Shown here: piece after piece, positions 16,269-24,543 of the stretch
How positions within the stretch are numbered: position 1 is the first letter of the stretch
Layout of the letters: each line of letters opens with the position of its first letter
Assembly: GCA_007121115.1 (NCBI GenBank)
Contig: SKMI01000134.1
Location: forward strand, 1 to 41,122
Origin: Paracoccaceae bacterium
GTDB taxonomy: Bacteria > Pseudomonadota > Alphaproteobacteria > Rhodobacterales > Rhodobacteraceae
Direction: 5' to 3'
Length of the DNA stretch: 41,122 nt
Notes under the pieces: generated by a model
Told to the model about the DNA's origin: nothing
The model's database searches: none
What the model saw: the letters and a program-made list of their open reading frames with translations, nothing else
Program-made: the position numbers and the translations under genes

Positions 16269-17353
16269 GGCATCGCCCCGTCCCAGGGGCCCAGCACGGT
16301 GAGTTCGGCGCTCAACCCCAGCTCGCCCCGCAGCGCCTGCAGGTCGGCGAGGACCACATCATCCAGCGGCACGCCGTCCGCCGATTTCGCCGCCACGCGC
16401 CGGGCTTCCTGCTCGCCCGGGATCAGGATTTCATCGAAACCCGGGCGCAGGGCGCGGGTTTTCACCATGTCGGCGAACTGGCCCATGCGGGTCTCGAACT
16501 CCGGCATCTCCATGAACCAGCCGATGTCGATGGCGGTGAAGCTGTGCGAAACGTCCAGCCGCATGGGGTCGGCATAGGGTGTCAGCCCGAACCCGCCGCC
16601 CGCCAGCACACCGGTCAGCACATCGGTCATGAAGGCCAGCCCATACCCCTTGTGCCCGCCGATACCCAGCAGCGCGCCCTTCATGGCGGCGCCGGGGTCG
16701 TCGGTTTCATGCCCGTCCGGCGTCAGCGCCCAGTCCAGCGGCATCTTGCGCCCCTCGCGCAGGTACCAGTTCATCATCCCCTTGCCGGCGGTGGTGATGG
16801 CGATGTCGAGCACCGCCGGAAAGCCCTTGTCGGTGGGTGCGGCGATGGACCAGGGGTTGGTGCCGACCGCGCCCTCGCGCCCGCCCCAGGGGGCCATTTC
16901 GGGGCCTGCGTTGGTATAGGCGATGCCGATGCAGCCATGCTCCAGCGCCTGACAGGCATGCACGGCGCTGGAGCCATAATGCGTGGAGTTGCGCACCAGC
17001 ACCGTGCCGATGCCGCCCTCCTTGGCCTTGGTGATGGCCAGCCGCATCGCCTTGGCCGCCGCCACGGTGCCGATGCCGTTGTGGGCATCCACCAGCGCCA
17101 GGGCGGGGCCTTCCTTGATCACCTCCCACGGGGCGCGCGTGTTCACCTCTCCCTTGGCGATCCGCTGCTGATAGCGGCGCAGGCGCGACACACCCTGTCC
17201 CTGCCCGGGGTGAAAGCGCAGTTCGGAGAAGATCAGCGCATCGGCGAAGATGCCCGCATCCTCGGGTGTCAGGCCCAGTTTCTCGAACGCCTCGGCCACC
17301 AACGCGCGCAGGCCCGCCTGTTCGACGCGGGTCATGGCGATGGGGGCGCTCAT
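16265..17353 (-). CDS. Ldh2/MDH2-family NAD(P)-dependent dehydrogenase
   Basis: This 362-residue member of the malate/L-lactate/ureidoglycolate/sulfolactate dehydrogenase family (not the Rossmann LDH) oxidises 2-hydroxy acids or reduces 2-oxo or imino acids. Seen: the catalytic-His motif VRNSTHYGSSAVHA, GTNPWSIAAPT, VLDIAITTAGKG, GHKGYGLAFMTDVLTGVLAG and EILIPGEQEA. One oddity: the substrate-side loop that usually reads SHG is GQGQGVSRLRRY here, preceded by LRFHP, suggesting a substrate other than malate or lactate. It may make the 2-oxo acid used by the two aminotransferases. Both ends overlap neighbours by 4 bases. Confidence 0.88.
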   Translation of the reverse strand: MSAPIAMTRVEQAGLRALVAEAFEKLGLTPEDAGIFADALIFSELRFHPGQGQGVSRLRRYQQRIAKGEVNTRAPWEVIKEGPALALVDAHNGIGTVAAAKAMRLAITKAKEGGIGTVLVRNSTHYGSSAVHACQALEHGCIGIAYTNAGPEMAPWGGREGAVGTNPWSIAAPTDKGFPAVLDIAITTAGKGMMNWYLREGRKMPLDWALTPDGHETDDPGAAMKGALLGIGGHKGYGLAFMTDVLTGVLAGGGFGLTPYADPMRLDVSHSFTAIDIGWFMEMPEFETRMGQFADMVKTRALRPGFDEILIPGEQEARRVAAKSADGVPLDDVVLADLQALRGELGLSAELTVLGPWDGAMP

Positions 17354-18228
17354 GCCTTCAGGCCCAGCAGGTCGGCGATATTGGCGGACGCATCCTCGAA
17401 CCAGCCAAGCTGCCCGCCGGGCGCGGTCAGCACCACGGTCATGCCGGGGCCGTAACCGGGGCGCGGCCCGTCGGTCTGCCCGACGATGCCGATGGACAGC
17501 GCGCCGCGCAGATAGCCGTGGTTGTAGCGGCTGTCGGTGTCCTGAATGGCGACCAGATCGCCCAGCCGCAGCTTGTCCAGCCCAAGTTCCGCCAGCACTG
17601 CGCGGTCAGTGGACTGGATGTGCAGCGACCCCCCTTCCGAGGTCAGCCCCAGCCCCGCGCCGACGAAATGCGCGGGCACCACGCCCGCGACACCGAGCTT
17701 CAACACCCCGTCCTCCAGCCGCTTGGGCAGCAGGTCGAAGAGCTTGGGCGACAGCGACTTGCACGCGACATCCGGGCAGTCCGGCAGCGCCATGCCAACC
17801 CCTTCGGCGCGCACCAGAATCTGGTCGCCGATGGCGATCTGGCGGCGGGTCTCCGCGTCGAAATGGATGATCACCTGATCCGAGAATCGCCCCGATTTGC
17901 CGGTGACCACCCCACGCGCGCCCTTGGCCGCGCCGCTGACCACCATCGCCTCGTTGCCGACGCAGGAGAAGACGTTGAGCGCGCGATTCTTGTCGGCCTG
18001 CGCGTGGGAAATGCTGACCGACGGGTGCACGCAATCCCCGGTCCAACCAAAGGCCGGGTCGCCCACGGTGACGTTGTAAACAATCCCGCCGAAAGTGGGC
18101 CACAGGAAGGGTTTTCCGTCGGCGGTCAGCCGGTAGGGTTCGGACGGCAGCCCGGTCATGGACGGGTTGGCGGCCTGACCGGCGACCGAAACGGTGACAA
18201 GATCGGCGGCGTTGGTGGCGATGGTCAT
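17350..18228 (-). CDS. DUF4438 protein, copy 2
   Basis: This 292-residue protein has the pattern I associate with DUF4438 (a family known mainly from a Thermotoga structure and without assigned function): GGIVYNVTVGDPAFGWTGD, PSVSISHAQADKN, CVGNEAMVVSGAAKGARGVV, GDQILVRAEGVGMAL, DKLRLGDLVAIQDTDSRYNH and a C-terminal GPGMTVVLTAPGG. The many short Gly-rich strands suggest an all-beta barrel-like fold with a conserved charged pocket. No signal peptide. It sits 3 bases after the first copy and is ATGA-coupled to the dehydrogenase. Roughly 40% identical by eye to copy 1, so the pair may form a heteromer. Function unknown. Confidence 0.75.
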   Translation of the reverse strand: MTIATNAADLVTVSVAGQAANPSMTGLPSEPYRLTADGKPFLWPTFGGIVYNVTVGDPAFGWTGDCVHPSVSISHAQADKNRALNVFSCVGNEAMVVSGAAKGARGVVTGKSGRFSDQVIIHFDAETRRQIAIGDQILVRAEGVGMALPDCPDVACKSLSPKLFDLLPKRLEDGVLKLGVAGVVPAHFVGAGLGLTSEGGSLHIQSTDRAVLAELGLDKLRLGDLVAIQDTDSRYNHGYLRGALSIGIVGQTDGPRPGYGPGMTVVLTAPGGQLGWFEDASANIADLLGLKA

Positions 18229-18231
18229 GGC

Positions 18232-19092
18232 TCAGCCCTCCAGCTTCAGGCAGGTTGCGATATTGGCGGCCGGGTCGATGGTGAAATCGATCTCGCCACC
18301 GCGCGCGGTCATCAGGGTCAGGATGCCGGGGCCGTGCCCGGTCATCACCGAATCGCCGTGGATGCACAGCGCGATGGAGACCGCGCCGGTGCGGTAGGAC
18401 CGGCCATAGTGGTGGTCCGCATGGCGAATCGCGATCAGATCGCCCAGCCGCATCTGGTCGATGCCCAGTTCAGCCATCAGCGCCCGGTCGCCCGACATCA
18501 GATCCTGATCCACGTATTCGCTGTTCAGCTCCGCGCCTGAGCCCATGATCCGGATCGGCAGTTCCATCGCCACCGGCACATGCAGCCGTCCGCCCGATTC
18601 GGTGATGTTCATGGCGTGCAGCAGGCGTGGGCTCATCTTCTTCAACTCCACCCCCGGGTGATCGGTGAGCGCGAGGCCATTGCCGCGGGTGATGATCTGC
18701 ACCTGATCGCCCGGCGCCATCAGGTCATGCGCTTCCGCGTCGAACTGCACGAGGATGCGCGCATGTTCGCCGATGACGATGCCCTTTGCCCCGGCGGCCA
18801 TGCCGGAGGTCACCACTGCGTCGTTGCCGATGCAGTTGAGGTAATGCAGCGCGTGGTGCCGCCCGCTGTCGGGGTCGTCGATGGACACGCCCGGCTCCAC
18901 ATGGTCGGCGGCCCAGCCGAACGCCCGGTCGCCGCAGCGCACGTTGTAGACGACACCGAACATCCCCGGCAGCACCGTGGCGCGGCCATCGGGGTATGGG
19001 ATATACTGCCCGGGACGCACGGCGGCATCGGCGACGCGCGCCGCCACTGCCATCTCCACAAGCGTGGATTCATTGGTTTTCAGGCGTGGCAT
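18232..19092 (-). CDS. DUF4438 protein, copy 1 (operon leader)
   Basis: This protein of about 286 residues is a paralogue of the next gene: FGVVYNVRCGDRAFGWAADH, PGVSIDDPDSGRHHALHYLN, CIGNDAVVTSGMAAGAKGIV, GDQVQIITRGNGLALTDHPG, GIDQMRLGDLIAIRHADHHY and GHGPGILTLMTARGGEIDFT. The conserved D/H-rich LGDL.AI..aD..Y segment in both copies is a plausible ligand or metal site. A GTG start at 19098 is possible, but ATG 19092 has GGAGG eight bases upstream and is preferred. It is the first gene of the eight-gene minus operon, behind the palindrome-bearing divergent region at 19.16-19.20 kb. Function unknown; putative binding or ring-modifying enzyme (inference). Confidence 0.75.
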   Translation of the reverse strand: MPRLKTNESTLVEMAVAARVADAAVRPGQYIPYPDGRATVLPGMFGVVYNVRCGDRAFGWAADHVEPGVSIDDPDSGRHHALHYLNCIGNDAVVTSGMAAGAKGIVIGEHARILVQFDAEAHDLMAPGDQVQIITRGNGLALTDHPGVELKKMSPRLLHAMNITESGGRLHVPVAMELPIRIMGSGAELNSEYVDQDLMSGDRALMAELGIDQMRLGDLIAIRHADHHYGRSYRTGAVSIALCIHGDSVMTGHGPGILTLMTARGGEIDFTIDPAANIATCLKLEG

Positions 19093-19154
19093 GCGCACGT
19101 CCTCCCTCGCTTGGATGCCCCGGCCTTGGTGCTTTGGCGCGGGCCGGTTTCAGG

Positions 19155-19197
19155 TTGACAAACCGCCGTTGACTTGCAACGTGTAGATTGTCGACAT
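19155..19197 (+). promoter_or_regulatory. Divergent promoter region with TGTCGACA operator
   Basis: TTGACA at 19155-19160 is followed 37.5 bases downstream (first base to centre) by the palindrome TTGTCGACAT, core TGTCGACA 19189-19196. A second -35-like TTGACT lies at 19169-19174. The region sits between the minus operon (start 19092) and the M32 gene (start 19314). The same palindrome stands before the transporter binding-protein gene and the gntR gene, so it is a probable GntR-family operator covering the -10/+1 zone. The -10 hexamers are poor. Confidence 0.65.
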
Positions 19198-19313
19198 TCT
19201 TCGATCACGATGGGATACACGAGCGATCCGACGTGTCAAGCGCCCGCTGGCCTCGCCGCGCCAGGGAACCGGGGCCGGTCGACCCGAAACACGCGGCGCA
19301 GGAAAGGATTCGT

Positions 19314-20849
19314 ATGGGGTATGCGGCACTTCTGGACACCGCGGGGCGGGTGAACGATTTCCTGAACGCAGGCTCGATCCTGTCCTGGGACGCGCGCACG
19401 ATGATGCCGGAGGGCGGCGCGCCCTCGCGCGCCAAGCAGTTGTCCACGTTGGCGGTGGCGGCGCGTGATCTGCTGTGCTCGGACGAGATGCGGCGCAATC
19501 TGGACGCGGCCGAGGCCGAGTGCGCCGCGCTCCCCGAGGACAGCCCCGAACGCGCCACCATCGCGCAGGTGCGCGAGGCGATCGATTATCACGACCGCAT
19601 CCCCACCGAACTCCTGCGCCGCAAGACCGAACTGGGCTCGAACGCCCACGCGGTCTGGGCCGACGCCCGCGCCAATGCCGATTTTGCGCGCTTCGCCCCC
19701 GCGCTGGAGGAGATGGTCGCCATCAACCGCGAAATGGCGCACGCCATCGGCTTCGCCGACCATCCCTATGACGCGCTGATGTACCGGTTCGAACCCGGCA
19801 CCACCACGGCGCAGCTGCGCGATCTGTTCGGCACCCTGCGCGCGGGCATGCAGCCGCTGGTGCAGGCCATTGGCGAGCGGGAACAGCCGCGCTCGGATTT
19901 CCTCTATCGCGCCTTCCCCGAGGATGCGCAGATGCGCTTCGCACTGCAGATGGCCGAAACCATCGGCTATGACACGGCGCGCGGGCGGCTGGACCTGACC
20001 GTGCATCCGTTCGAGATCAGCTTCACCCGCAACGATGTGCGCATCACCACGCGGGTCAGCCGCAATTACATGCCCATGTCCCTCTTCGGCGCGCTGCACG
20101 AGGCCGGGCACGCGCTCTATGAGCAGAACGTGGACCCGGACTATACCCGCACGCCGCTGGCCACCGACATGATCAGCCTTTATGCAGTGGGCGGCGTCAG
20201 CTTCGGCGCGCATGAATCCCAGTCGCGGCTGTGGGAGAACCATGTCGGGCGCAGCGCGGCCTTCTGGGCCAACCATTTCGGCACCCTGCGCGATGCCTTC
20301 CCCGACCAGTTGGCCGACGTCTCGGCCGAGGAATTCCACGCCGCCGTCAACCGCGCCCGCCCCAGCCTGATCCGGGTCGAGGCGGATGAGCTGACTTATG
20401 ACTTCCACGTCATGCTGCGGGTCGATCTGGAAAGCCGGATGATCGACGGCTCGCTGGATGTCGCCGACCTGCCCGAGGCCTGGAACGCGGGCATGAAATC
20501 CATGCTGGGCGTCGATGTGCCCGATGACGCGCAGGGCGTGCTGCAGGATGTGCACTGGTCCTCGGGGCAGATCGGGACCTTCTGCAACTACACCATCGGC
20601 AACATCATGGCCGCGCAGCTTTTCGACACGGCGACCACGCAGGACGCAGGCATCGCTTCGGCGCTGGAGGGTGCCGATTACACGCCGCTGCGCGACTGGC
20701 TGACCGATAACGTGTGCCGCCACGGACGGCGGTATTCCCGCGACGAGTTGCTGCGCCGCGCCACCGGGGGCCCGCTCGATCCGCAGCCTTATCTTCGGTA
20801 TCTGACCGACAAGTACAGCGCGCTCTACGGCCTGCCGCGCGCCGCCTGA
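19314..20849 (+). CDS. Carboxypeptidase M32 (Taq family)
   Basis: This 511-residue zinc carboxypeptidase removes single C-terminal residues from peptides in the cytoplasm. The zinc motif HEAGH is at residues 262-266 (GALHEAGHALYEQN), with the downstream Glu ligand in FGAHESQSRLWENHVG. Other family blocks are SILSWDARTMMPEGGAPSR, HPFEISFTRNDVRITTR and SSGQIGTFCNYTIGN. Length is typical. The frame is open to a TTG at 19188 inside the operator palindrome; ATG 19314 is preferred because AGGAAAGG lies just upstream and the protein then starts like the family. First gene of the plus arm, 20 bases before the aminotransferase. Confidence 0.93.
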   Translation: MGYAALLDTAGRVNDFLNAGSILSWDARTMMPEGGAPSRAKQLSTLAVAARDLLCSDEMRRNLDAAEAECAALPEDSPERATIAQVREAIDYHDRIPTELLRRKTELGSNAHAVWADARANADFARFAPALEEMVAINREMAHAIGFADHPYDALMYRFEPGTTTAQLRDLFGTLRAGMQPLVQAIGEREQPRSDFLYRAFPEDAQMRFALQMAETIGYDTARGRLDLTVHPFEISFTRNDVRITTRVSRNYMPMSLFGALHEAGHALYEQNVDPDYTRTPLATDMISLYAVGGVSFGAHESQSRLWENHVGRSAAFWANHFGTLRDAFPDQLADVSAEEFHAAVNRARPSLIRVEADELTYDFHVMLRVDLESRMIDGSLDVADLPEAWNAGMKSMLGVDVPDDAQGVLQDVHWSSGQIGTFCNYTIGNIMAAQLFDTATTQDAGIASALEGADYTPLRDWLTDNVCRHGRRYSRDELLRRATGGPLDPQPYLRYLTDKYSALYGLPRAA

Positions 20850-20869
20850 ACCCTAGGGAGTTTTCCACC

Positions 20870-22075
20870 ATGACCACCCCCCGCCTTGCGAAGCGCGTCA
20901 AGCTGTCGGACGCGCATCTGATCACGCGGATGCTGGATATCGCCAACGGACTTGATGATGTGATCAAGCTCGGCCGCGGCGATCCGGATCTGGACACGCC
21001 GGCGCATGTGATCCGCGCCGGGCAGGACGCGCTGGCCAACGGTGCCACGCATTACACCCATCCCATGGGGATCGTCGAGTTGCGCCGCGCCATCGCCGAG
21101 AGCATCCGTGCCCAGGGCGGGGCCGACTACGCCGAGGACGAGATCATCGTCACCCCCGGCGGCCAGCAGGCGATGTTCATCATCGCGCTGACGCTCCTGG
21201 ACCCGGGCGACGAGATCATCGTGCCCTGCCCCGGCTACAACCCCTATGGCCAGGCCGCCGAGCTTTCGGATGCCACCGTGGTCCCGGTGCCCATGGGGAT
21301 GGAGACGAACTTCACCCTGACGGCCGAGATGATTGCGCCGCATATCACCGAAAAGTCGCGGATTCTGGTGCTGATCAACCCCAACAACCCCACCGGCACC
21401 GTCACGCCGCCTGATGAGGTGCGCAAGATCGCCGAACTGGCGGCGAAGCACGACCTGATCGTGATCTCGGATGAAATCTACGCGCAGATCGTCTTTGGCA
21501 ACCACAAGGTGCAGCCGGTCGCTGCCCTGCCGGGGATGCGTGAGCGCACGATCACCCTTTCGGGCGTGTCCAAGGCCTATGCCATGACCGGCTGGCGGCT
21601 GGGCTGGATTGCCGGGCCGCGCGAGTTGATGACGCCCATGTCCGAGATCCACCACGCGCTGGCGATCTCGACCGCTGCCGTGAGCCAGCATGCCGCGCTG
21701 GCGGCGCTCACCGGCCCGCAGGACTGCGTGGCGGAAATGCGCGCCGAATACGACCGCCGCCGCCGCGCGATCCTGCAGGGCCTGGACGCCATGGGCATGG
21801 GCTACGCCGAGCCGCAGGGCGCGTTCTACATCTACGCCGATGTCTCCAGCCTGAAGCTGGGGGTCACGGCCTCGGCGTTCTGCGAGCGGCTTTTGGCCGA
21901 GGGCCGGGTGATGATGTATCCCGGCACGATCTATGGCGATCACACCGACGATTTCGTCCGCATGTCCATGACCCAGCCCGTGCCCCGGATCGAAGAGGCG
22001 ATGCGCCGCATGGCGGGCGTGGTCGAAGCCATTCGGTCGGAAACAAGGGCGGAAGCCCGCGCTCCCGCCCAGTAA
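20870..22075 (+). CDS. PLP-dependent class I/II aminotransferase
   Basis: This 401-residue fold-type I aminotransferase has K235 in SGVSKAYAMTGWR as the PLP lysine, with LINPNNPTGTVTPPDEV, IVISDEIYAQI and an N-terminal VIKLGRGDPDLDTP. It is paralogous to the minus-strand copy at 12665, so each divergent arm carries one. The start ATG 20870 has AGGGAG upstream. The C terminus ends in an Ala/Arg-rich tail (ETRAEARAPAQ) not seen in the sister enzyme; the last codons lie in a short tandem duplication. Substrate unknown. Confidence 0.9.
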   Translation: MTTPRLAKRVKLSDAHLITRMLDIANGLDDVIKLGRGDPDLDTPAHVIRAGQDALANGATHYTHPMGIVELRRAIAESIRAQGGADYAEDEIIVTPGGQQAMFIIALTLLDPGDEIIVPCPGYNPYGQAAELSDATVVPVPMGMETNFTLTAEMIAPHITEKSRILVLINPNNPTGTVTPPDEVRKIAELAAKHDLIVISDEIYAQIVFGNHKVQPVAALPGMRERTITLSGVSKAYAMTGWRLGWIAGPRELMTPMSEIHHALAISTAAVSQHAALAALTGPQDCVAEMRAEYDRRRRAILQGLDAMGMGYAEPQGAFYIYADVSSLKLGVTASAFCERLLAEGRVMMYPGTIYGDHTDDFVRMSMTQPVPRIEEAMRRMAGVVEAIRSETRAEARAPAQ

Positions 22076-22092
22076 ACGCCCCCGCCCAGTAA
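22060..22092 (+). repeat. 17-base tandem duplication carrying the stop codon
   Basis: CGCTCCCGCCCAGTAA (22060-22075) is repeated as CGCCCCCGCCCAGTAA (22077-22092) with one mismatch and a period of 17 bases. The first copy contains the aminotransferase stop TAA. It looks like a recent slippage duplication that lengthened the intergenic spacer. Confidence 0.8.
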
Positions 22093-22111
22093 TCCCGACA
22101 CGGAGACCGAG

Positions 22112-22603
22112 ATGACCGTCAAGACCGACAACCCCAACGTCAAGGGCATCAAGCACATGGCCTTTGCCGTGCGCGATGCCGCCGCCGCGCTGGAGGCCTA
22201 CGCCCGTTTCCTGCACGTCCCGGCCGACACCGAGATCGTGCATTTCCCCAAGTCCGGCAACAAGGTCGCGCTCTTCAACCTCGGCGGGATCGAATATCAG
22301 CTGTGCGAATCCACCGACCCCGATGGCCGCTTCGCCGCCTGGATCAAGGAGCGCGGCGCCGAGGGCCTGCACCATATCTGCTACGAGGTCGATGACATCG
22401 ACGCAGCACTTGAACACGCCAAGTCGCAGGGGGCCGAGTTGCGCCTGTGCAAGGCGTGTGGGGTCTACGGATCGCACGCCCACCCCGAGGGCTGGGTGGC
22501 GTTTCTGGACAATGACGCCGGCGGGATCGAGATCGAATTCATGCAGGTCTACACGCCCGAGCAGCTGGACGCCTACAACAAGTCGGGGGCCGAGGCGGTA
22601 TGA
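22112..22603 (+). CDS. VOC-superfamily protein (glyoxalase/epimerase-like)
   Basis: This 163-residue two-module VOC (beta-alpha-beta-beta-beta) protein carries likely metal ligands: His in GIKHMAFAVRDA, His in GLHHICYEVDDIDAAL and Glu in GGIEIEFMQVY. It resembles methylmalonyl-CoA epimerase-like VOC members more than classical glyoxalase I, and could epimerise, isomerise or cleave a small 2-oxo/hydroxy acid. Ribosome site GGAGACCGAG precedes ATG 22112. Its stop overlaps the next gene by 4 bases. Cytoplasmic. Specific reaction not assignable. Confidence 0.85.
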   Translation: MTVKTDNPNVKGIKHMAFAVRDAAAALEAYARFLHVPADTEIVHFPKSGNKVALFNLGGIEYQLCESTDPDGRFAAWIKERGAEGLHHICYEVDDIDAALEHAKSQGAELRLCKACGVYGSHAHPEGWVAFLDNDAGGIEIEFMQVYTPEQLDAYNKSGAEAV

Positions 22604-23601
22604 GCACGGATGCGAAAGCCCCGCTGACCGTCGGCACCGCCAGCGCCGCGCCGGGCACATCGGCGCGCGGGGCCATCCCGGCCGGCGTCCTGGCCGGGGG
22701 CGTGGCGGTGGAAATCCCCGTGGTGGTGATCCACGGCGCCAGACCCGGCCCGGTGTTTTGGGTCAACGGGGCGATCCACGGTGACGAGCCCGAAGGCCCG
22801 CGCGCCTGCCATCTGGCCATGGCGCGGATCGATCCGGCGGAGCTTTCCGGCGCGGTAGTGATGGTGCCGGTGGTCAACCCGCTGGCGTTTTCCGCGGCCG
22901 AGCGCGGCAACCCGCTCGATACCTTCAGCTACGACATGAACCGCATTTATCCGGGCAAGCCCGGTGGCCATTTCTCGGAACGCGTGGCGCATGCGCACTG
23001 GAGCGCGATGAAGGATGTCGCCGACATGGAGATCTCGATCCATTCGGGCGGCGCGCATTCCTTCCTGGACAAGGCGATCTTCGTCGACGAACGCCCCGAG
23101 TCGGTGGAACTGGCCCGCGCCATGGGCGAGGGCTGGGGCTGCATCATGTCGAACTTCTCGACCTCGGGCAGCCCGATGGCGGCGCTGAACGCGGCGGGCA
23201 AGGTGGGGATCACGGTGGAACTGGGCGGGCGGTCCGCGACCTCGCCCGAACGCTTCCGGTATGTGGCCGAGGAACTGGCGAAATCCATCCTCAACATCTG
23301 CTACCATTACAAGATGCTGCCCGGCACGCCGACCTATCCGGACCCGGCGTGGAAAGGTGTACAGGAGGCGTTGCTTGCCCCGGCATCGGGGATCTTCCTG
23401 CCGGTGGAGGGGGTGGATTTCCTGACCATGATGAAGGCGGGCGATCCGATTGCGCGGATCGTCGATGTGTACGGCGATACGGTGGGCGAACTGGCCGCCC
23501 CGGCGGACGGCATGTTCTTCGGCCTGCGCGCGCTGCCCAACGTCAGCATCGGCGACTGGTGCTGCTTCTTCTGCAAGGTGGAGGGCCGCCGTGACCTCTA
23601 G
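22600..23601 (+). CDS. Succinylglutamate desuccinylase/aspartoacylase-family M14 deacylase
   Basis: This 333-residue zinc carboxypeptidase-fold deacylase has a zinc site HGDEPEG in VNGAIHGDEPEGPRAC (HxxE), NPLAF, YDMNRIYPGKPGG and the second His in MEISIHSGGAH, with Glu in GITVELGGR as the probable catalytic residue. Relatives remove acyl groups from amino acids: aspartoacylase, N-succinylglutamate desuccinylase, N-acetyl-diaminobutyrate deacetylase EutE/DoeB. A C-terminal beta domain (APASGIFLPVEGVDFLTMMK) is present as in that group. Likely role: hydrolysis of an N-acyl amino-acid intermediate. ATGA-coupled to the VOC gene. Confidence 0.87.
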   Translation: MSTDAKAPLTVGTASAAPGTSARGAIPAGVLAGGVAVEIPVVVIHGARPGPVFWVNGAIHGDEPEGPRACHLAMARIDPAELSGAVVMVPVVNPLAFSAAERGNPLDTFSYDMNRIYPGKPGGHFSERVAHAHWSAMKDVADMEISIHSGGAHSFLDKAIFVDERPESVELARAMGEGWGCIMSNFSTSGSPMAALNAAGKVGITVELGGRSATSPERFRYVAEELAKSILNICYHYKMLPGTPTYPDPAWKGVQEALLAPASGIFLPVEGVDFLTMMKAGDPIARIVDVYGDTVGELAAPADGMFFGLRALPNVSIGDWCCFFCKVEGRRDL

Positions 23602-23640
23602 CGCGACCCTCAGAGGTTACGCCCTGTCCAGGTGCCGCGC

Positions 23641-24543
23641 ATGAACCGGGCGCGCGATCTGGCGGGGTACGGCCCCGCCCCGCCCGACATCACCTGGCCC
23701 AACGGCGCGCGGCTGGCACTGAACTTCGTGCTCAACGTCGAGGAGGGGTCCGAGTATTCGGTCCCGGACGGCGACAGCGCCAGCGAGGCCGCGCTGATCG
23801 AGGTGCGCGCCAGCCGCGTGCCGCGCGGCGACCGAGACCTCGCCGCCGAAAGCATGTACGAGTACGGTAGCCGCGTGGGCTTCTGGCGCATTCATGAGCT
23901 GTTCCGCAGCCGCGGTCTGCCGCTCACGGTCTTCGCCGCTGCGCAGGCGCTGGAGCGCTGCCCGCAGATCGCGCGGGCGATCCGCGAGACCGATTGGGAC
24001 ATCTGCGCCCATGGCTGGCGCTGGATCGAACACTACCACCTCGACCCCGCGACCGAGGCCGAACACATCGCCCGCGCCCATGCTTCGATCACCGAGACGC
24101 TGGGCCGCGCGCCGCGCGGGTTCTACTGCCGCTATTCGGCCTCGGCGGCGACGCGCGGGCTGCTGGTGCAGCACGGCGGGTTCGATTACGACAGCGACGC
24201 CTATAACGACGATCTGCCCTACTGGACCGAAGCCGCCGGGCAACCGCATCTGGTCATCCCCTACACCATGGTCAACAACGACGCCAAGTTCCTGGCCGGA
24301 GACGTGTTTTCCGCCCGCGCTTTCGGCGATTTCCTGATCGACGGGTTCGATGTCCTGCGCGCGGAAAGCCCGCGCTGGCCGCGGATGATGTCGGTGGGGC
24401 TGCACGCGCGGATCATCGGGCATCCGGGCCGGCTGGCCGGGCTGATCCGGTTTCTGGACCACGTGCAGGGGTGCAGTGACGTCTGGGTCTGCGGCCGCGC
24501 CGCGCTGGCGGACCACTGGCGCGCGAAGGTGCCGCCGCCATGA
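23641..24543 (+). CDS. puuE: PuuE-type allantoinase / polysaccharide-deacetylase-fold hydrolase
   Basis: This protein of about 300 residues matches PuuE-type allantoinases in order: RDLAGYG at the N terminus, LALNFVLNVEEGSEYS, YEYGSRVGFWRIHELF, WDICAHGWRWIEHYHL, DSDAYNDDLPYW, HLVIPYTMVNNDAKF and GLHARIIGHPGR. PuuE enzymes open allantoin (or a similar ureide) on a carbohydrate-esterase-4-like barrel. GTG 23632 is an alternative start; ATG 23641 matches relatives. The gene overlaps the ureidoglycolate lyase gene (ATGA), which supports a ureide route, but an allantoicase is not in the window. It could also act on a related cyclic ureide from a larger substrate. Confidence 0.85.
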   Translation: MNRARDLAGYGPAPPDITWPNGARLALNFVLNVEEGSEYSVPDGDSASEAALIEVRASRVPRGDRDLAAESMYEYGSRVGFWRIHELFRSRGLPLTVFAAAQALERCPQIARAIRETDWDICAHGWRWIEHYHLDPATEAEHIARAHASITETLGRAPRGFYCRYSASAATRGLLVQHGGFDYDSDAYNDDLPYWTEAAGQPHLVIPYTMVNNDAKFLAGDVFSARAFGDFLIDGFDVLRAESPRWPRMMSVGLHARIIGHPGRLAGLIRFLDHVQGCSDVWVCGRAALADHWRAKVPPP

